Assembly: GCA_016200895.1 (NCBI GenBank)
Contig: JACQDX010000138.1
Span: 1-50,732, forward strand
Reading direction: 5' to 3'
Length of the DNA: 50,732 nt
Source of the DNA: Burkholderiales bacterium
Lineage (GTDB): Bacteria; Pseudomonadota; Gammaproteobacteria; Burkholderiales; Burkholderiaceae_D
Position numbers and translations under genes: made by a program. How positions within the stretch are numbered: the first letter of the stretch is position 1; each line of letters opens with the position of its first letter. The notes beneath the pieces were generated by a model. It had not been told where the DNA came from. It did no database searches and worked only from the letters and a program-made list of their open reading frames with translations. Positions 16,887 to 25,380 of the stretch are shown piece after piece.

Positions 16887-18305
16887 ATGTTCAGTAAAAA
16901 GATGATCTCTAAAAAAACGCTCGCCTGCAGTCTGGCCAGTTTGAGCATGTTGGCAGCAAACAGTCAGGCTGCAGAATTCCGCCTGCCTGCCTTTGAAACC
17001 ACCAAGCTGCCCAATGGCCTGACTGTGTATCTGATGGAACGTCATGACGTGCCTCTGATTGCCGTGCGCGCCGTCGTCAAGGCTGGTGCTGTCAGTGATG
17101 CTGGTAATGCAGGCTTGTCCAACCTGACAGGTGATGCCTTGTTATTAGGTAGTGGCAAGTTTGATAAAAAGACCCTGGACCAGAGCTTTGATTTTCGTGG
17201 TGGCCGCATTTCCAGTGCGACGACAACAGAATCCACTTCCCTGAATGCAGACTTTGCCAGCGCCGACGTGGATGTGCTATTGCCCATCTTTGCAGACGCC
17301 ATTTTGCATCCCTCATTTGAGGTAGAAGAATTTGGCAAGCTGCGCTCACGTACTGTTGATGGTTTAAAGCAGGCAAAGGAAAGTCCACGCAATGTCGTGC
17401 AAACCTATTACCGCAGCATGTTGTTTGGTAATGGTGCCTATGCCAATCCAGTGGCCGGTACGGTAAGCAGCGTGACGGCATTGCAGCCCCAGGATGCAAA
17501 AAAATTCCATGCAAGTTATTATCGTCCTGAAAATGCTGCCCTGGTGATAGTCGGTGACTTCAAACCCAGCGTCATGCGCGCCCAACTGGCAAGCCTGTTC
17601 GGTTCATGGAGGGCCACTACTGCCGTGCCTGCGACTGCCACCAATGGCAAGGTAGAGGCAGACAAGGCCCGCGTCTGGCTGGTCAACAAGTCAGACGCTG
17701 TCGAAACCACCTTCCTGTTTGGTGGCAAGGGCATCGCACGCAATGACCCTGACTATGTACCTTTGCAAGTCATCAATACCATTTTGGGCGGGCGTTTTAC
17801 TTCCTGGCTTAATGATGAGTTGCGTGTCAATTCTGGGTTGACTTATGGTGCCAATAGCAGCTTCATTCCCCTTGCCGAGACGGGCAGTTTTGCTGTTTCC
17901 AGTTTTACCGCCACCCCGAAGACCGAGGCCGCACTGGCATTGGCGGCCAAGACTTATCAGCGCCTCTGGGACAAGGGCATAGATGCGGCGACCCTGGAAT
18001 CGGCCAAGGCTTATGTCAAAGGGCAATTCCCGCCACGTTTTGAAACCAATCAGCAACTGGCGGGTTTATTGGGTGAAATGTTTGTCGCCAAAGTTGGCCG
18101 TGAACAAATTGATCATTTCATGCGTGACGTTGATGGCCTCAATGTAGAGAAAGCCAAGCAATTGGTGGACAAACATTTCCCACGCGATAAGCTGCAAATG
18201 GTATTGATAGGCAAGGCCGAAAGCATACGCGGCACCGCTGCCAATTATGGCGAAGTCACTGAGCTGGACATTACCGCCAACGGCTTTGCACCGGGCGCAA
18301 AATGA
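16887..18305 (+). CDS. M16 family protein without the zinc motif, partner subunit
   Basis: This is a 472-residue secreted M16 homologue. At the position of HxxEH it has NLTGD (about 79-83), so it cannot bind zinc in the usual way. The C-terminal half retains the ILGGRFTSWLNDELR and GLTYGANSSF region that forms the R/Y substrate pocket contributed by the inactive subunit of such pairs. Its ribosome site GGAGGAATAAG overlaps the stop of the active-subunit gene. The active-plus-inactive layout matches MPP-type heterodimers. A terminator follows at 18369. Confidence 0.9.
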   Translation: MFSKKMISKKTLACSLASLSMLAANSQAAEFRLPAFETTKLPNGLTVYLMERHDVPLIAVRAVVKAGAVSDAGNAGLSNLTGDALLLGSGKFDKKTLDQSFDFRGGRISSATTTESTSLNADFASADVDVLLPIFADAILHPSFEVEEFGKLRSRTVDGLKQAKESPRNVVQTYYRSMLFGNGAYANPVAGTVSSVTALQPQDAKKFHASYYRPENAALVIVGDFKPSVMRAQLASLFGSWRATTAVPATATNGKVEADKARVWLVNKSDAVETTFLFGGKGIARNDPDYVPLQVINTILGGRFTSWLNDELRVNSGLTYGANSSFIPLAETGSFAVSSFTATPKTEAALALAAKTYQRLWDKGIDAATLESAKAYVKGQFPPRFETNQQLAGLLGEMFVAKVGREQIDHFMRDVDGLNVEKAKQLVDKHFPRDKLQMVLIGKAESIRGTAANYGEVTELDITANGFAPGAK

Positions 18306-18368
18306 GTGATTCGCGATATGGGTTCTTAACTAAGCTGTAAAAAGCCTGTAAAGCGCTTACAATGCATT

Positions 18369-18413
18369 AAAAACTCCGCCCCTTAGTTTGCATATAAGGG
18401 GCGGTAGTTTTTT
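18369..18413 (+). terminator. Rho-independent terminator of the M16 operon
   Basis: CCGCCCCTTA pairs with TAAGGGGCGG around a 9-base loop, flanked by AAAACT on the left and TAGTTTTTT on the right. It lies 64 bases after the second M16 stop. Confidence 0.88.
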
Positions 18414-18476
18414 ATAGGGCATAAAAAATTATCAAATTAGCCCTGAAATTATTGTCAAGCTGTACGCAAGCTTTTT

Positions 18477-18512
18477 TTAAGCTTGTACTTAAGCTCGTTG
18501 TTAAGCTTTAGA
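18477..18512 (+). promoter_or_regulatory. Three 12-bp direct repeats upstream of the second S9 gene
   Basis: TTAAGCTTGTAC, TTAAGCTCGTTG and TTAAGCTTTAGA lie head to tail at 18477, 18489 and 18501. Two further AAGCT copies lie just before them, and CAAGCTT/AAGCTTG also forms a hairpin. The array ends 16 bases before the ATG at 18529, a position suited to an operator or a translational control structure. The binding factor is unknown. Confidence 0.5.
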
Positions 18513-18528
18513 TCAGGATGCTCTGTTA

Positions 18529-20991
18529 ATGATACGTATCAAACCCTTGTTCGTCGCCGCTACACTCGTTCTGTTAGCCTCGACTAGCAGCCAGATCCAG
18601 GCTGGCAATGTAGCTGAATCCGGCTACCAGCTGCCACCGGCAGAATTGCAAGCCGTGGTCGATGCCCCCAGGGGCCCGCTGTTTCGCCTGGGGCCGCAAC
18701 GCAAGACGGCTTTGTTGCTGACTCTGCCTGGCCTGCCCGGTATTGCCGATGTCTCACAACCAGAATTGCGACTCGCGGGTTTGCGCATTAATCCGCGTAC
18801 CCGTGCCGCCAGCCATTTTGATTTTGGCAATGGCATGAGTTTGCTGGATGTCGCCACTGGCAAAGCGCGTGAAGTCAAAGGTTTGCCAGCCAAGCTCAAG
18901 ATCGCCGAAACGGCCTGGTCCCCTGATGAACAATGGCTGGCCTTCAGCCTGTGGGTAGAAGGTGGCGTTGAACTCTGGTTGCTGGACATTAAAAAAGGCA
19001 CAGCCCGCCGCCTGATGGCAGACAAACTGAATGCCGTGACTGGCCCCGGTTTTTCATGGATAGAAGGTTCAGAAAAAATACTGGTCAGGCTAACACCGCA
19101 GCATCAAAAGGAATTGCCACCAGTGCCTGCAGTACCGGCAGGGCCCAATATGCAAGAGACCAAGGGCGGCAAGGCGCTGCAAAACCGCATCTACCCAGAC
19201 ATGCTGAGGACAGCGCGGGATAGCGATACCCTGGATTGGTATTTACAGACCCAGCTCGGCATCGTCAACCTGAACGGTGAGGTGCGTCGTATCACCCGCC
19301 CCATGACCCTGATCAAATCCCTGGCTTCGCCTGATGGCAAGCTGATCCTGACCACACAATTGCGCCGCCCCTACTCCACCATGTTGCCGGTAGACCGCTT
19401 TGGCCAGCTCATAGAACTCTGGGATATCCAGGGCAAGAAGGTCAAGACGGTAGCTGAGCGCCCGCTGCGTGAACGTATACCGACAGGCAATGATGCCGTG
19501 CAAGCCGGCCCGCGTGACTTTGGCTGGCGCACCGACAAACCAGCGACCCTGTACTGGCTGGAAGCGCAGGCAGGTGGCGACCCTGAAGTAAATAGCAAAA
19601 TCCATGATGCCCTGTTCCAGCAGGCAACCCCATTTGATACCCCGGCACAAAAAATCATGGATCTTGGCTGGCGTTTTGGTAATGTACAGTGGGGTAATGA
19701 TTACTTGGCCGTGGTCACCGAGAACTGGCTGAAAACCCGTGACACCCGCACCTGGCGCATACAGCCTGGCGTGCCGGACAGCAAGCCAGAACTCATGTTT
19801 GTCCGCAAGTCAGAAGACCAGTATAGCAATCCCGGCAACCCGGTGATGACACAAAATGCCCAGGGCCGCCTGGTCTTGCGTATCAGCCCGGATGGCAAGG
19901 CCATCTTTTTTACCGGCACTGGTGCCAGTGCCGAGGGTGACCGGCCCTTCCTTGATAAATTCGATCTGACCAACAAGCAGATCACCCGCCTGTGGCGCTC
20001 GCAGGCCCCGTATTATGAAGAAATACAGGCACTGCTGAATGACAAGGGCAACAGCTTTATTACCAGCCGCGAGTCGGTTGAAGAAAGACCCAACTTCTAT
20101 TTCTATGATTTGCAGGCCAGCGCTGCACCGCGTGCATTGACGCAATTCCCGCACCCCATGCCACAATTCAAGGGTATCAAGAAACAGCAAATCCGTTATG
20201 AACGTGAAGACGGCGTAGACCTGACCGCCACTTTGTATCTGCCACCTGGCTATGACCCCAAGCGCGATGGCCCGCGCCCCGTGCTGATGTGGGCTTACCC
20301 GCGTGAATTCAAATCGGCAGAAGCGGCCGGGCAGGTGATAGGTTCGCAATACAAGTTCAACCGTATTTCTTATAACGGCCCCTTGCCCATGCTGGCCCGT
20401 GGCTATGTCGTGCTGGATGGTCCCACCATGCCCATCATCGGAGAAGGCAAGAAAGAACCAAATGATACCTATCTGGAGCAACTGAAGATGGATGCAGAAG
20501 CAGCCGTCGATGAAGTCGTACGCCTGGGCGTGGCAGACCGCAACCGCATCGCCATCGGTGGCCATAGCTATGGAGCTTTCATGACCGCGAATTTACTGGC
20601 GCATACCCGTTTCTTCCGTGCCGGTATTGCCCGTTCTGGTGCCTATAACCGCAGCCTGACGCCTTTCGGCTTCCAGTCTGAAGACAGGAATTACTGGAAA
20701 GCCAACAAGGTCTACCAGGAAATGTCCCCCTTCAATTTCGCCCACCAGTTCAAGGACCCCATCCTGTTCATCCATGGCGAGCAAGATAATAATTCCGGCA
20801 CTTTCCCCATGCAAAGCGAGCGCATGTACCAGGCCATACAAGGCCTGGGCGGTGCCACCAGGCTATCCATGCTGCCAAATGAAAGCCATAGCTACCGCGC
20901 CCGCGAATCCATCCTGCACATGTTGTGGGAACAAGACCGCTGGCTGGAGATGTATGTCAAGAATGCCAAGCCTGACGGTAATCGGGAATAA
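18529..20991 (+). CDS. S9 family serine peptidase, glutamyl-endopeptidase-like (paralogue)
   Basis: This 820-residue exported protein has a signal peptide ending near SQIQAG. The architecture matches the protein at 338-2749: a propeller-like region, then an alpha/beta hydrolase domain with GGHSYGAFM (about S680), HGEQDNN (about D753) and ESHSY (about H787), plus IARSGAYNRSLTPFGFQ and GEGKKEPND. AGGA lies upstream of the ATG behind an unusual 12-bp repeat array. It follows the M16 operon but has its own promoter region. Its terminator appears to have been split by a mobile element. It probably degrades peptides in the periplasm or outside the cell. Confidence 0.92.
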   Translation: MIRIKPLFVAATLVLLASTSSQIQAGNVAESGYQLPPAELQAVVDAPRGPLFRLGPQRKTALLLTLPGLPGIADVSQPELRLAGLRINPRTRAASHFDFGNGMSLLDVATGKAREVKGLPAKLKIAETAWSPDEQWLAFSLWVEGGVELWLLDIKKGTARRLMADKLNAVTGPGFSWIEGSEKILVRLTPQHQKELPPVPAVPAGPNMQETKGGKALQNRIYPDMLRTARDSDTLDWYLQTQLGIVNLNGEVRRITRPMTLIKSLASPDGKLILTTQLRRPYSTMLPVDRFGQLIELWDIQGKKVKTVAERPLRERIPTGNDAVQAGPRDFGWRTDKPATLYWLEAQAGGDPEVNSKIHDALFQQATPFDTPAQKIMDLGWRFGNVQWGNDYLAVVTENWLKTRDTRTWRIQPGVPDSKPELMFVRKSEDQYSNPGNPVMTQNAQGRLVLRISPDGKAIFFTGTGASAEGDRPFLDKFDLTNKQITRLWRSQAPYYEEIQALLNDKGNSFITSRESVEERPNFYFYDLQASAAPRALTQFPHPMPQFKGIKKQQIRYEREDGVDLTATLYLPPGYDPKRDGPRPVLMWAYPREFKSAEAAGQVIGSQYKFNRISYNGPLPMLARGYVVLDGPTMPIIGEGKKEPNDTYLEQLKMDAEAAVDEVVRLGVADRNRIAIGGHSYGAFMTANLLAHTRFFRAGIARSGAYNRSLTPFGFQSEDRNYWKANKVYQEMSPFNFAHQFKDPILFIHGEQDNNSGTFPMQSERMYQAIQGLGGATRLSMLPNESHSYRARESILHMLWEQDRWLEMYVKNAKPDGNRE

Positions 20992-21021
20992 GATATACGC
21001 GAAATAAATAATAGCGATGGG

Positions 21022-21334
21022 AAGGCGGCAGATTAGAACTCATTTCATCAATAGTGGTGAGTGCGAACAAGACGATTTGGGATGCAATGCAAGGCGTGAC
21101 GCGCAGCTAAGGCGTCTGCCTTAGCAAGCGGCACAACGCAGCAATGCGCCCAAATCGTCAGTTCCCGAAGGGTTTGTTTCATAACGTGTGCTGGCCGCGC
21201 AGGTATTGACAATTCGCCCGTTGCTATTTGGCAACGCTATTGACAGCCTCGTCCGCCTTACCAGCACAGGTTATGAGACAAACGCATCTCATTCCTATTG
21301 ATGAAATGAGTTCTACACATCTGCCGCCTTTTCT
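21022..21334 (+). terminator. Terminator split by insertion of a MITE
   Basis: AAGGCGGCAGAT at 21022-21033 and ATCTGCCGCCTT at 21319-21330, followed by TTCT, are perfect complements. They are now separated by a 278-base element. Removing the element and one TA leaves a 12-bp stem, a TACAC loop and a T-rich tail, which is a standard terminator placed 30 bases after the S9 stop. The arms can still pair around the element. Confidence 0.8.
21036..21313. mobile_element. MITE-like element, copy A (TA target duplication)
   Basis: This is a 278-base non-coding element. Its left end GAACTCATTTCATCAATAG is mirrored at the right end by CTATTGATGAAATGAGTTC. It is flanked by TA on both sides (21034-21035 and 21314-21315), the target duplication of IS630/Tc1-mariner elements. 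Internal inverted segments (CGATTTGGG with CCCAAATCG, and CATAACG-type with TTATG-type) allow further folding. It shares long identical blocks with copy B at 24042-24315 in the same orientation. No transposase is encoded, so it must be moved in trans. Confidence 0.82.
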
Positions 21335-21391
21335 ACATGAACTTAAAGTTTTGCATTAATATGCAAATTGAATCTTTCTCTACATGTAGCC

Positions 21392-21811
21392 ATGCTAAAA
21401 GCCGTCATTCTGGATGCAAATGCTGTTGCCCGTAATTTGCTGACTTCTGTTCTGGTGAATGGGGGCCATGAGGTGGTGGGAGATGCCAATCTGACGCCTG
21501 CCAGCCTGGCCCGCGTGATCAAGCTCAAACCACAGATTGTTTGCGTGGATATAGGCGAAACCGATGAAGAAAGCCTGGCTTTGCTCGACAAGATCAAGGC
21601 AGAATTGCCCAAGGCACTGCTCTTCCTGGTGTCATCAAAAATTGATGCGACCATATTGCAGACGGCCCAGCAACGCGGAGTACAGGGCTTTATCGTCAAA
21701 CCCTTCAATTCTGTAGCGGTACTGAGCTCCATACGCAATACCATTATACGTATTGCCAAACAGCAAAGAACCAACGCGACGGAAGATGGCAACGAGGCTG
21801 GGGCAGAATAA
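21392..21811 (+). CDS. Single-domain response regulator (receiver)
   Basis: This 139-residue protein consists almost entirely of a CheY-like receiver domain. MLKAVILDANAVARN is the first strand and acid pocket, with Asn where a second Asp is usual. The phosphoacceptor Asp lies in VCVDIGE, and the conserved Lys in FIVKPF. There is no output domain. The C-terminal tail is polar. I chose the ATG at 21392. A TTG frame extends to 21368, and no strong ribosome site is visible. It precedes a sensor kinase by 108 bases and may be an extra phosphate acceptor for it. Confidence 0.75.
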   Translation: MLKAVILDANAVARNLLTSVLVNGGHEVVGDANLTPASLARVIKLKPQIVCVDIGETDEESLALLDKIKAELPKALLFLVSSKIDATILQTAQQRGVQGFIVKPFNSVAVLSSIRNTIIRIAKQQRTNATEDGNEAGAE

Positions 21812-21919
21812 TTCGTCGCTGCAAAATCGCATTTCATCGACTGTCAGCCAGTTTTATCGCATTCTTCCCACATCATGATCGCATTCCTTAGACTAGGCAT
21901 AACTTCATAAGGAATTGTC

Positions 21920-23260
21920 ATGTCAGTCATTAATCCTATGCGCACAGCTTTACATACTTCAGAACAATTACTGCCTTCCGAAGTGACGGCAAGAAGTGAA
22001 ACCTGGCTGACCCGCGCCCGTAACTATCCTGTGTTTTCACGTACCTGGTTCCGTTACCGGGCACAGGCATGGATAGGATTGTTCATCATCGTTGACTTGC
22101 TGGTGATAGCGACGGGCCTGGTGGCTGATACAGATCTGCGCAAGCTGGCGGTGGCTTTTGTCCCCCTGACAATAGGTGGCACTGCCTTGCACCTGATCGG
22201 CCCTGCCATGGCGGTATGGGTCAGAAACCAGGCCTATGCCAGCAAGAAAGAAGCCATATCGCTGACACTGGCCTTGTTGGTTGGTGCAGGCATTAGCTAT
22301 GGCATTATTTCTGGGACTAACTATGCCACCAAGTACCTGGCTTACGGCGGTGAAAATATGGAATTTGCCGTCGAGGGCAGTATTACTGCCTCCGGTGCAC
22401 CGACGTCGAAAGCAGGCAAGCCAGCCGCCGGAGTGACGGTCCACCCGGTCGCGAAGGGTGATAAGGACAAAAACGTCAGCAAGATTGAGCAATCACCTGC
22501 CTTGAAAATGCTGGTGCAAGGTTTTTCCATATTCATTGTTTTTGGTCTCGTCACCTATACTGCGGGTGCGATTGATCTCTGGTATTTTTTCCGCCAAAAA
22601 AAGCGCATGCTGGAAGTCATGCGCCAGCGCGAACTCAGCCTGGCGCAAGAAGCACGCCGTGAAGCCGAATTACGTCTGTCCGTACTGGCTGCTCAGGTCG
22701 AGCCGCATTTCCTTTTCAATACCCTGGCAGGTGTGCGTTCCGCCATCTTGACCGAGCCTGAAAGGGCCACGGCCATCGTTGATCACCTGGTCGATTACCT
22801 GCGCGCCACCATACCGCAAATGCGCAATGATGGCAGCTCTGCCCAGGCCAGACTCAAGCAACAACTGGAAGCCGCCAGCGCTTATCTGGGTCTCATGCAG
22901 GCCCGCATACCGCGCCTCAGTTATAGCGTCGATAGTGAAGTGACAGACGCTGCCTTGCCACCGCTAATGTTGATTTCTTTGGTCGAGAATGCCGTCAAAC
23001 ATGGTGTGGAACCCAAGATAGGTGCTGTGCATGTCGCTGTTTATGCAAAGAAGATCGAGCGCTATGGCGTAGACATGCTGGAATTGACAGTCGCCGACAA
23101 TGGTGTCGGTTTTGCTGGCAGCAATTCTGGTACAGGTATAGGTCTGGCGAATATCCATGAAAGGCTGGAGTCTACTTATGGAGTACGCGCCAGTCTGGTA
23201 TTGAAAGCCAGGCCTGAAGGCGGCGTTGCTGCGACTATATTGCTGCCTTTGGAAACCTGA
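21920..23260 (+). CDS. LytS/AlgZ-type sensor histidine kinase
   Basis: This 446-residue inner-membrane kinase has several hydrophobic segments at about 48-70, 75-100, 112-132 and 200-222. A coiled linker leads to the His_kinase domain with EPHFLFNTLAGVRSA, where the phosphorylated histidine is about residue 263. The C-terminal ATPase has VENAVKHGV (N box) and ADNGVGF with GTGIGLANIHERL (G boxes). AAGGAATTG precedes the ATG. The next gene is a LytTR regulator starting 22 bases after its stop, so the two form a two-component system of the LytS-LytR/AlgZ-AlgR type. The signal is unknown. Confidence 0.9.
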   Translation: MSVINPMRTALHTSEQLLPSEVTARSETWLTRARNYPVFSRTWFRYRAQAWIGLFIIVDLLVIATGLVADTDLRKLAVAFVPLTIGGTALHLIGPAMAVWVRNQAYASKKEAISLTLALLVGAGISYGIISGTNYATKYLAYGGENMEFAVEGSITASGAPTSKAGKPAAGVTVHPVAKGDKDKNVSKIEQSPALKMLVQGFSIFIVFGLVTYTAGAIDLWYFFRQKKRMLEVMRQRELSLAQEARREAELRLSVLAAQVEPHFLFNTLAGVRSAILTEPERATAIVDHLVDYLRATIPQMRNDGSSAQARLKQQLEAASAYLGLMQARIPRLSYSVDSEVTDAALPPLMLISLVENAVKHGVEPKIGAVHVAVYAKKIERYGVDMLELTVADNGVGFAGSNSGTGIGLANIHERLESTYGVRASLVLKARPEGGVAATILLPLET

Positions 23261-23282
23261 TAAAAATGACGAAAGTAATGAC

Positions 23283-24038
23283 ATGACCACAGCCATCATT
23301 GCCGATGACGAAGATTTACCGCGTAAAGAATTGCGCCGTATGCTCCATAAAGTCTGGCCAGAACTTGAAATACTGGCCGAATGCGAACATGGTGCCGAAG
23401 CGCTGGAAGCAATTCATCAGGAAGAACCAGACATCGCTTTTCTAGACATACGCATGCCAGGCATGACAGGCCTGGACGTGGCCCATGCCGTAAAGGGACG
23501 TTGCCATGCGGTCTTCACCACTGCTTACGACAGCCATGCACTGGATGCTTTTGCTGCTGGTGCCGTCGATTATTTGCTCAAGCCGATTTCTGAAATCAGA
23601 TTGCAGGAAGCCGTTGCCAGGTTGAAGGAACGCATCGCCAGCAAGCAATCGGTGACCGATGTCAGCCAGCTCATGTCTGAACTCGACAAGCGTTTGAAGA
23701 ATACAGCGGTGGAACGCATACGCTGGATCAGTGCCAGCGTGGGCGACACCATCAAGATGTTCCCGGTAGAAAAAATTCTGTTCTTCAGTTCAGATGAAAA
23801 GTACACGCGCGTAGTCTGCGCCGATGATGAAGCGCATGTGCGCAAACCACTAAAAGAAATCATGGATGGGCTTGATCCGGACATCTTCTGGCAAGTGCAT
23901 CGCGGCACCGTCGTGCGTGCTGATGCGATTACCCGTGCGCACAGAGATGAGATGGGTAAGTACACGGTAGAACTGCGCGGTTTGCAAGAAAAACTCAAGA
24001 TCAGTCAGGCGTATGCGTGGCGTTTTAAGCCAATGTAA
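23283..24038 (+). CDS. LytTR-family response regulator (AlgR/LytR-like)
   Basis: This 251-residue protein has an N-terminal receiver with the acidic pair in IIADDEDLPR, the phosphoacceptor Asp in IAFLDIRMPGM and Lys in DYLLKPIS. The C-terminal LytTR DNA-binding domain (about 145-251) has VEKILFFSSDEKYTRVV, then FWQVHRGTVVRADAI. I chose the ATG at 23283. A longer frame from 23226 would overlap the kinase gene and adds a sequence not typical of the family. It is cotranscribed with the kinase. A MITE sits two bases after its stop codon. Confidence 0.92.
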   Translation: MTTAIIADDEDLPRKELRRMLHKVWPELEILAECEHGAEALEAIHQEEPDIAFLDIRMPGMTGLDVAHAVKGRCHAVFTTAYDSHALDAFAAGAVDYLLKPISEIRLQEAVARLKERIASKQSVTDVSQLMSELDKRLKNTAVERIRWISASVGDTIKMFPVEKILFFSSDEKYTRVVCADDEAHVRKPLKEIMDGLDPDIFWQVHRGTVVRADAITRAHRDEMGKYTVELRGLQEKLKISQAYAWRFKPM

Positions 24039-24041
24039 CTA

Positions 24042-24315
24042 GAGCTCATTTCATAAATAGGAATGAGTGCGAACAAGGCGATTTGGGATGCAGTGCAAGG
24101 CCTGCGCTCTGCTAAGCATGAGCGAGGGGGACACACAACGCGCTGTAATGTGCCCAAATCGTCAGTTCCCGAAGGGTTTGCCTCATAACGCGCGCTGGAC
24201 TGCAGGTGTTGACAATTCGACTCCTTGTCAATAGCTCGCTATTGACTGCGTCATCCGCCTTGCCAGCCCACGTTATGAGACAAACGCATCTCACCCCTAT
24301 TTATGAAATGAGTTC
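24042..24315. mobile_element. MITE-like element, copy B (TA target duplication)
   Basis: This 274-base copy matches the element at 21036-21313 in orientation, with ends GAGCTCATTTCATAAATAG and CTATTTATGAAATGAGTTC. TA flanks it at 24040-24041 and 24316-24317. The blocks GTGCGAACAAG, CGATTTGGGATGCA, CCCAAATCGTCAGTTCCCGA and GAGACAAACGCATCTCA are shared with copy A. The middle differs, so the copies are not recent duplicates of each other. Confidence 0.82.
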
Positions 24316-24380
24316 TAGCTAGTATCAGCAATACACCTTGATGAAAACGCTTGATATTTTTCATCATCCCGCATTAAGAT

Positions 24381-24404
24381 GGCGCTGGCGTTAAAATCAG
24401 CGCC
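24381..24404 (+). terminator. Possible terminator before tatD
   Basis: GGCGCTG at 24381-24387 pairs with CAGCGCC at 24398-24404 around a 10-base AT-rich loop, followed by GTTAATTTAAAC. It could end transcription leaving the regulator and MITE. The remaining bases up to 24532 should hold the tatD promoter, but no clear boxes are seen. Confidence 0.4.
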
Positions 24405-24532
24405 GTTAATTTAAACAATAAGATTTGGATCTATCCAGACTATTCACTTGCAGATTCTGCTCCAGAATACCCTCAGTTTATCTACTGAGCGGCTAGTAAT
24501 CCAAATAATAAAAACAACAGGAAATTTATACC

Positions 24533-25369
24533 ATGCTACAAAAACCTGCACTGATAGATATCGGTGCGAACCTGAGCAACCATCGTTTTCATTCTGACCT
24601 TGAGGCCGTGATTTCACGCGCAAAACAGGCTGGAGTGGAACAAATCATCGTCACAGGCACGTCTGAGCGCGCCAGCCACGAGGCCCATGCGCTGACGCAA
24701 ACTTATCCCGGCTATTTGAGCAGCACTGCGGGCGTGCATCCGCATGAAGCCAAGAACTGGAATACGCAGTGTGCAAAAGCGATAGAAAAACTTGCTTCCA
24801 GCGATACTGTGGTGGCCGTTGGTGAATGCGGGCTCGACTACAACCGCATGTTTTCGACAGAAGTTCAGCAACGCGCCTGCTTTGAAGCGCAATTGCAACT
24901 GGCAGTGCGCTTGCAAAAGCCAGTGTTCCTGCATGAGCGCGATGCGCATGAAGATTTCTTTGCCTTGCTGAGACAATACCGTCCGCAACTCAAAGGTGCT
25001 GTAGTGCACTGTTTTACTGGTAACACCGAAGAGTTGCGTGCTTATCTGGATCTGGATTGCCACATCGGTATTACCGGCTGGATATGCGATGAAAGGCGTG
25101 GCGATGATTTGCGCAAGGCGGTCAAATACCTGCCCAAAGACAAACTGATGATAGAAACCGATGCACCGTTTTTATTGCCACGCAATTTGCCGGTACGCCC
25201 GCATGACAACCGTAATGAACCCATGCATTTGCCAGTCGTGCTGGAAGCAGTTGCTGCTATTTTACGGATATCGCCGGTAACGCTGGCACAGCAGATCAAA
25301 AAAAATACTGAGCAGTTTTTTGCTTTGCATGGCGCATCTCAGACAAACCAAGCTCAGACAAACCAATAG
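24533..25369 (+). CDS. tatD: TatD family metal-dependent DNase
   Basis: This 278-residue TIM-barrel hydrolase begins LIDIGANLSNHRF, which matches the E. coli TatD-type start (DIGVNL) rather than the DTHCH start of YcfH-type homologues. Metal-binding positions are visible in AGVHPHEA, AVGECGLDYNR, FLHERDAHEDF, VVHCFTG and IETDAPFLLPR. TatD proteins are 3'-5' exonucleases acting in DNA repair and turnover, despite the name and the link to the Tat operon. AGGAAA lies upstream of the ATG. It converges on the next gene with only 11 bases between stops. Confidence 0.9.
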   Translation: MLQKPALIDIGANLSNHRFHSDLEAVISRAKQAGVEQIIVTGTSERASHEAHALTQTYPGYLSSTAGVHPHEAKNWNTQCAKAIEKLASSDTVVAVGECGLDYNRMFSTEVQQRACFEAQLQLAVRLQKPVFLHERDAHEDFFALLRQYRPQLKGAVVHCFTGNTEELRAYLDLDCHIGITGWICDERRGDDLRKAVKYLPKDKLMIETDAPFLLPRNLPVRPHDNRNEPMHLPVVLEAVAAILRISPVTLAQQIKKNTEQFFALHGASQTNQAQTNQ

Positions 25370-25380
25370 GCGCACTACAC

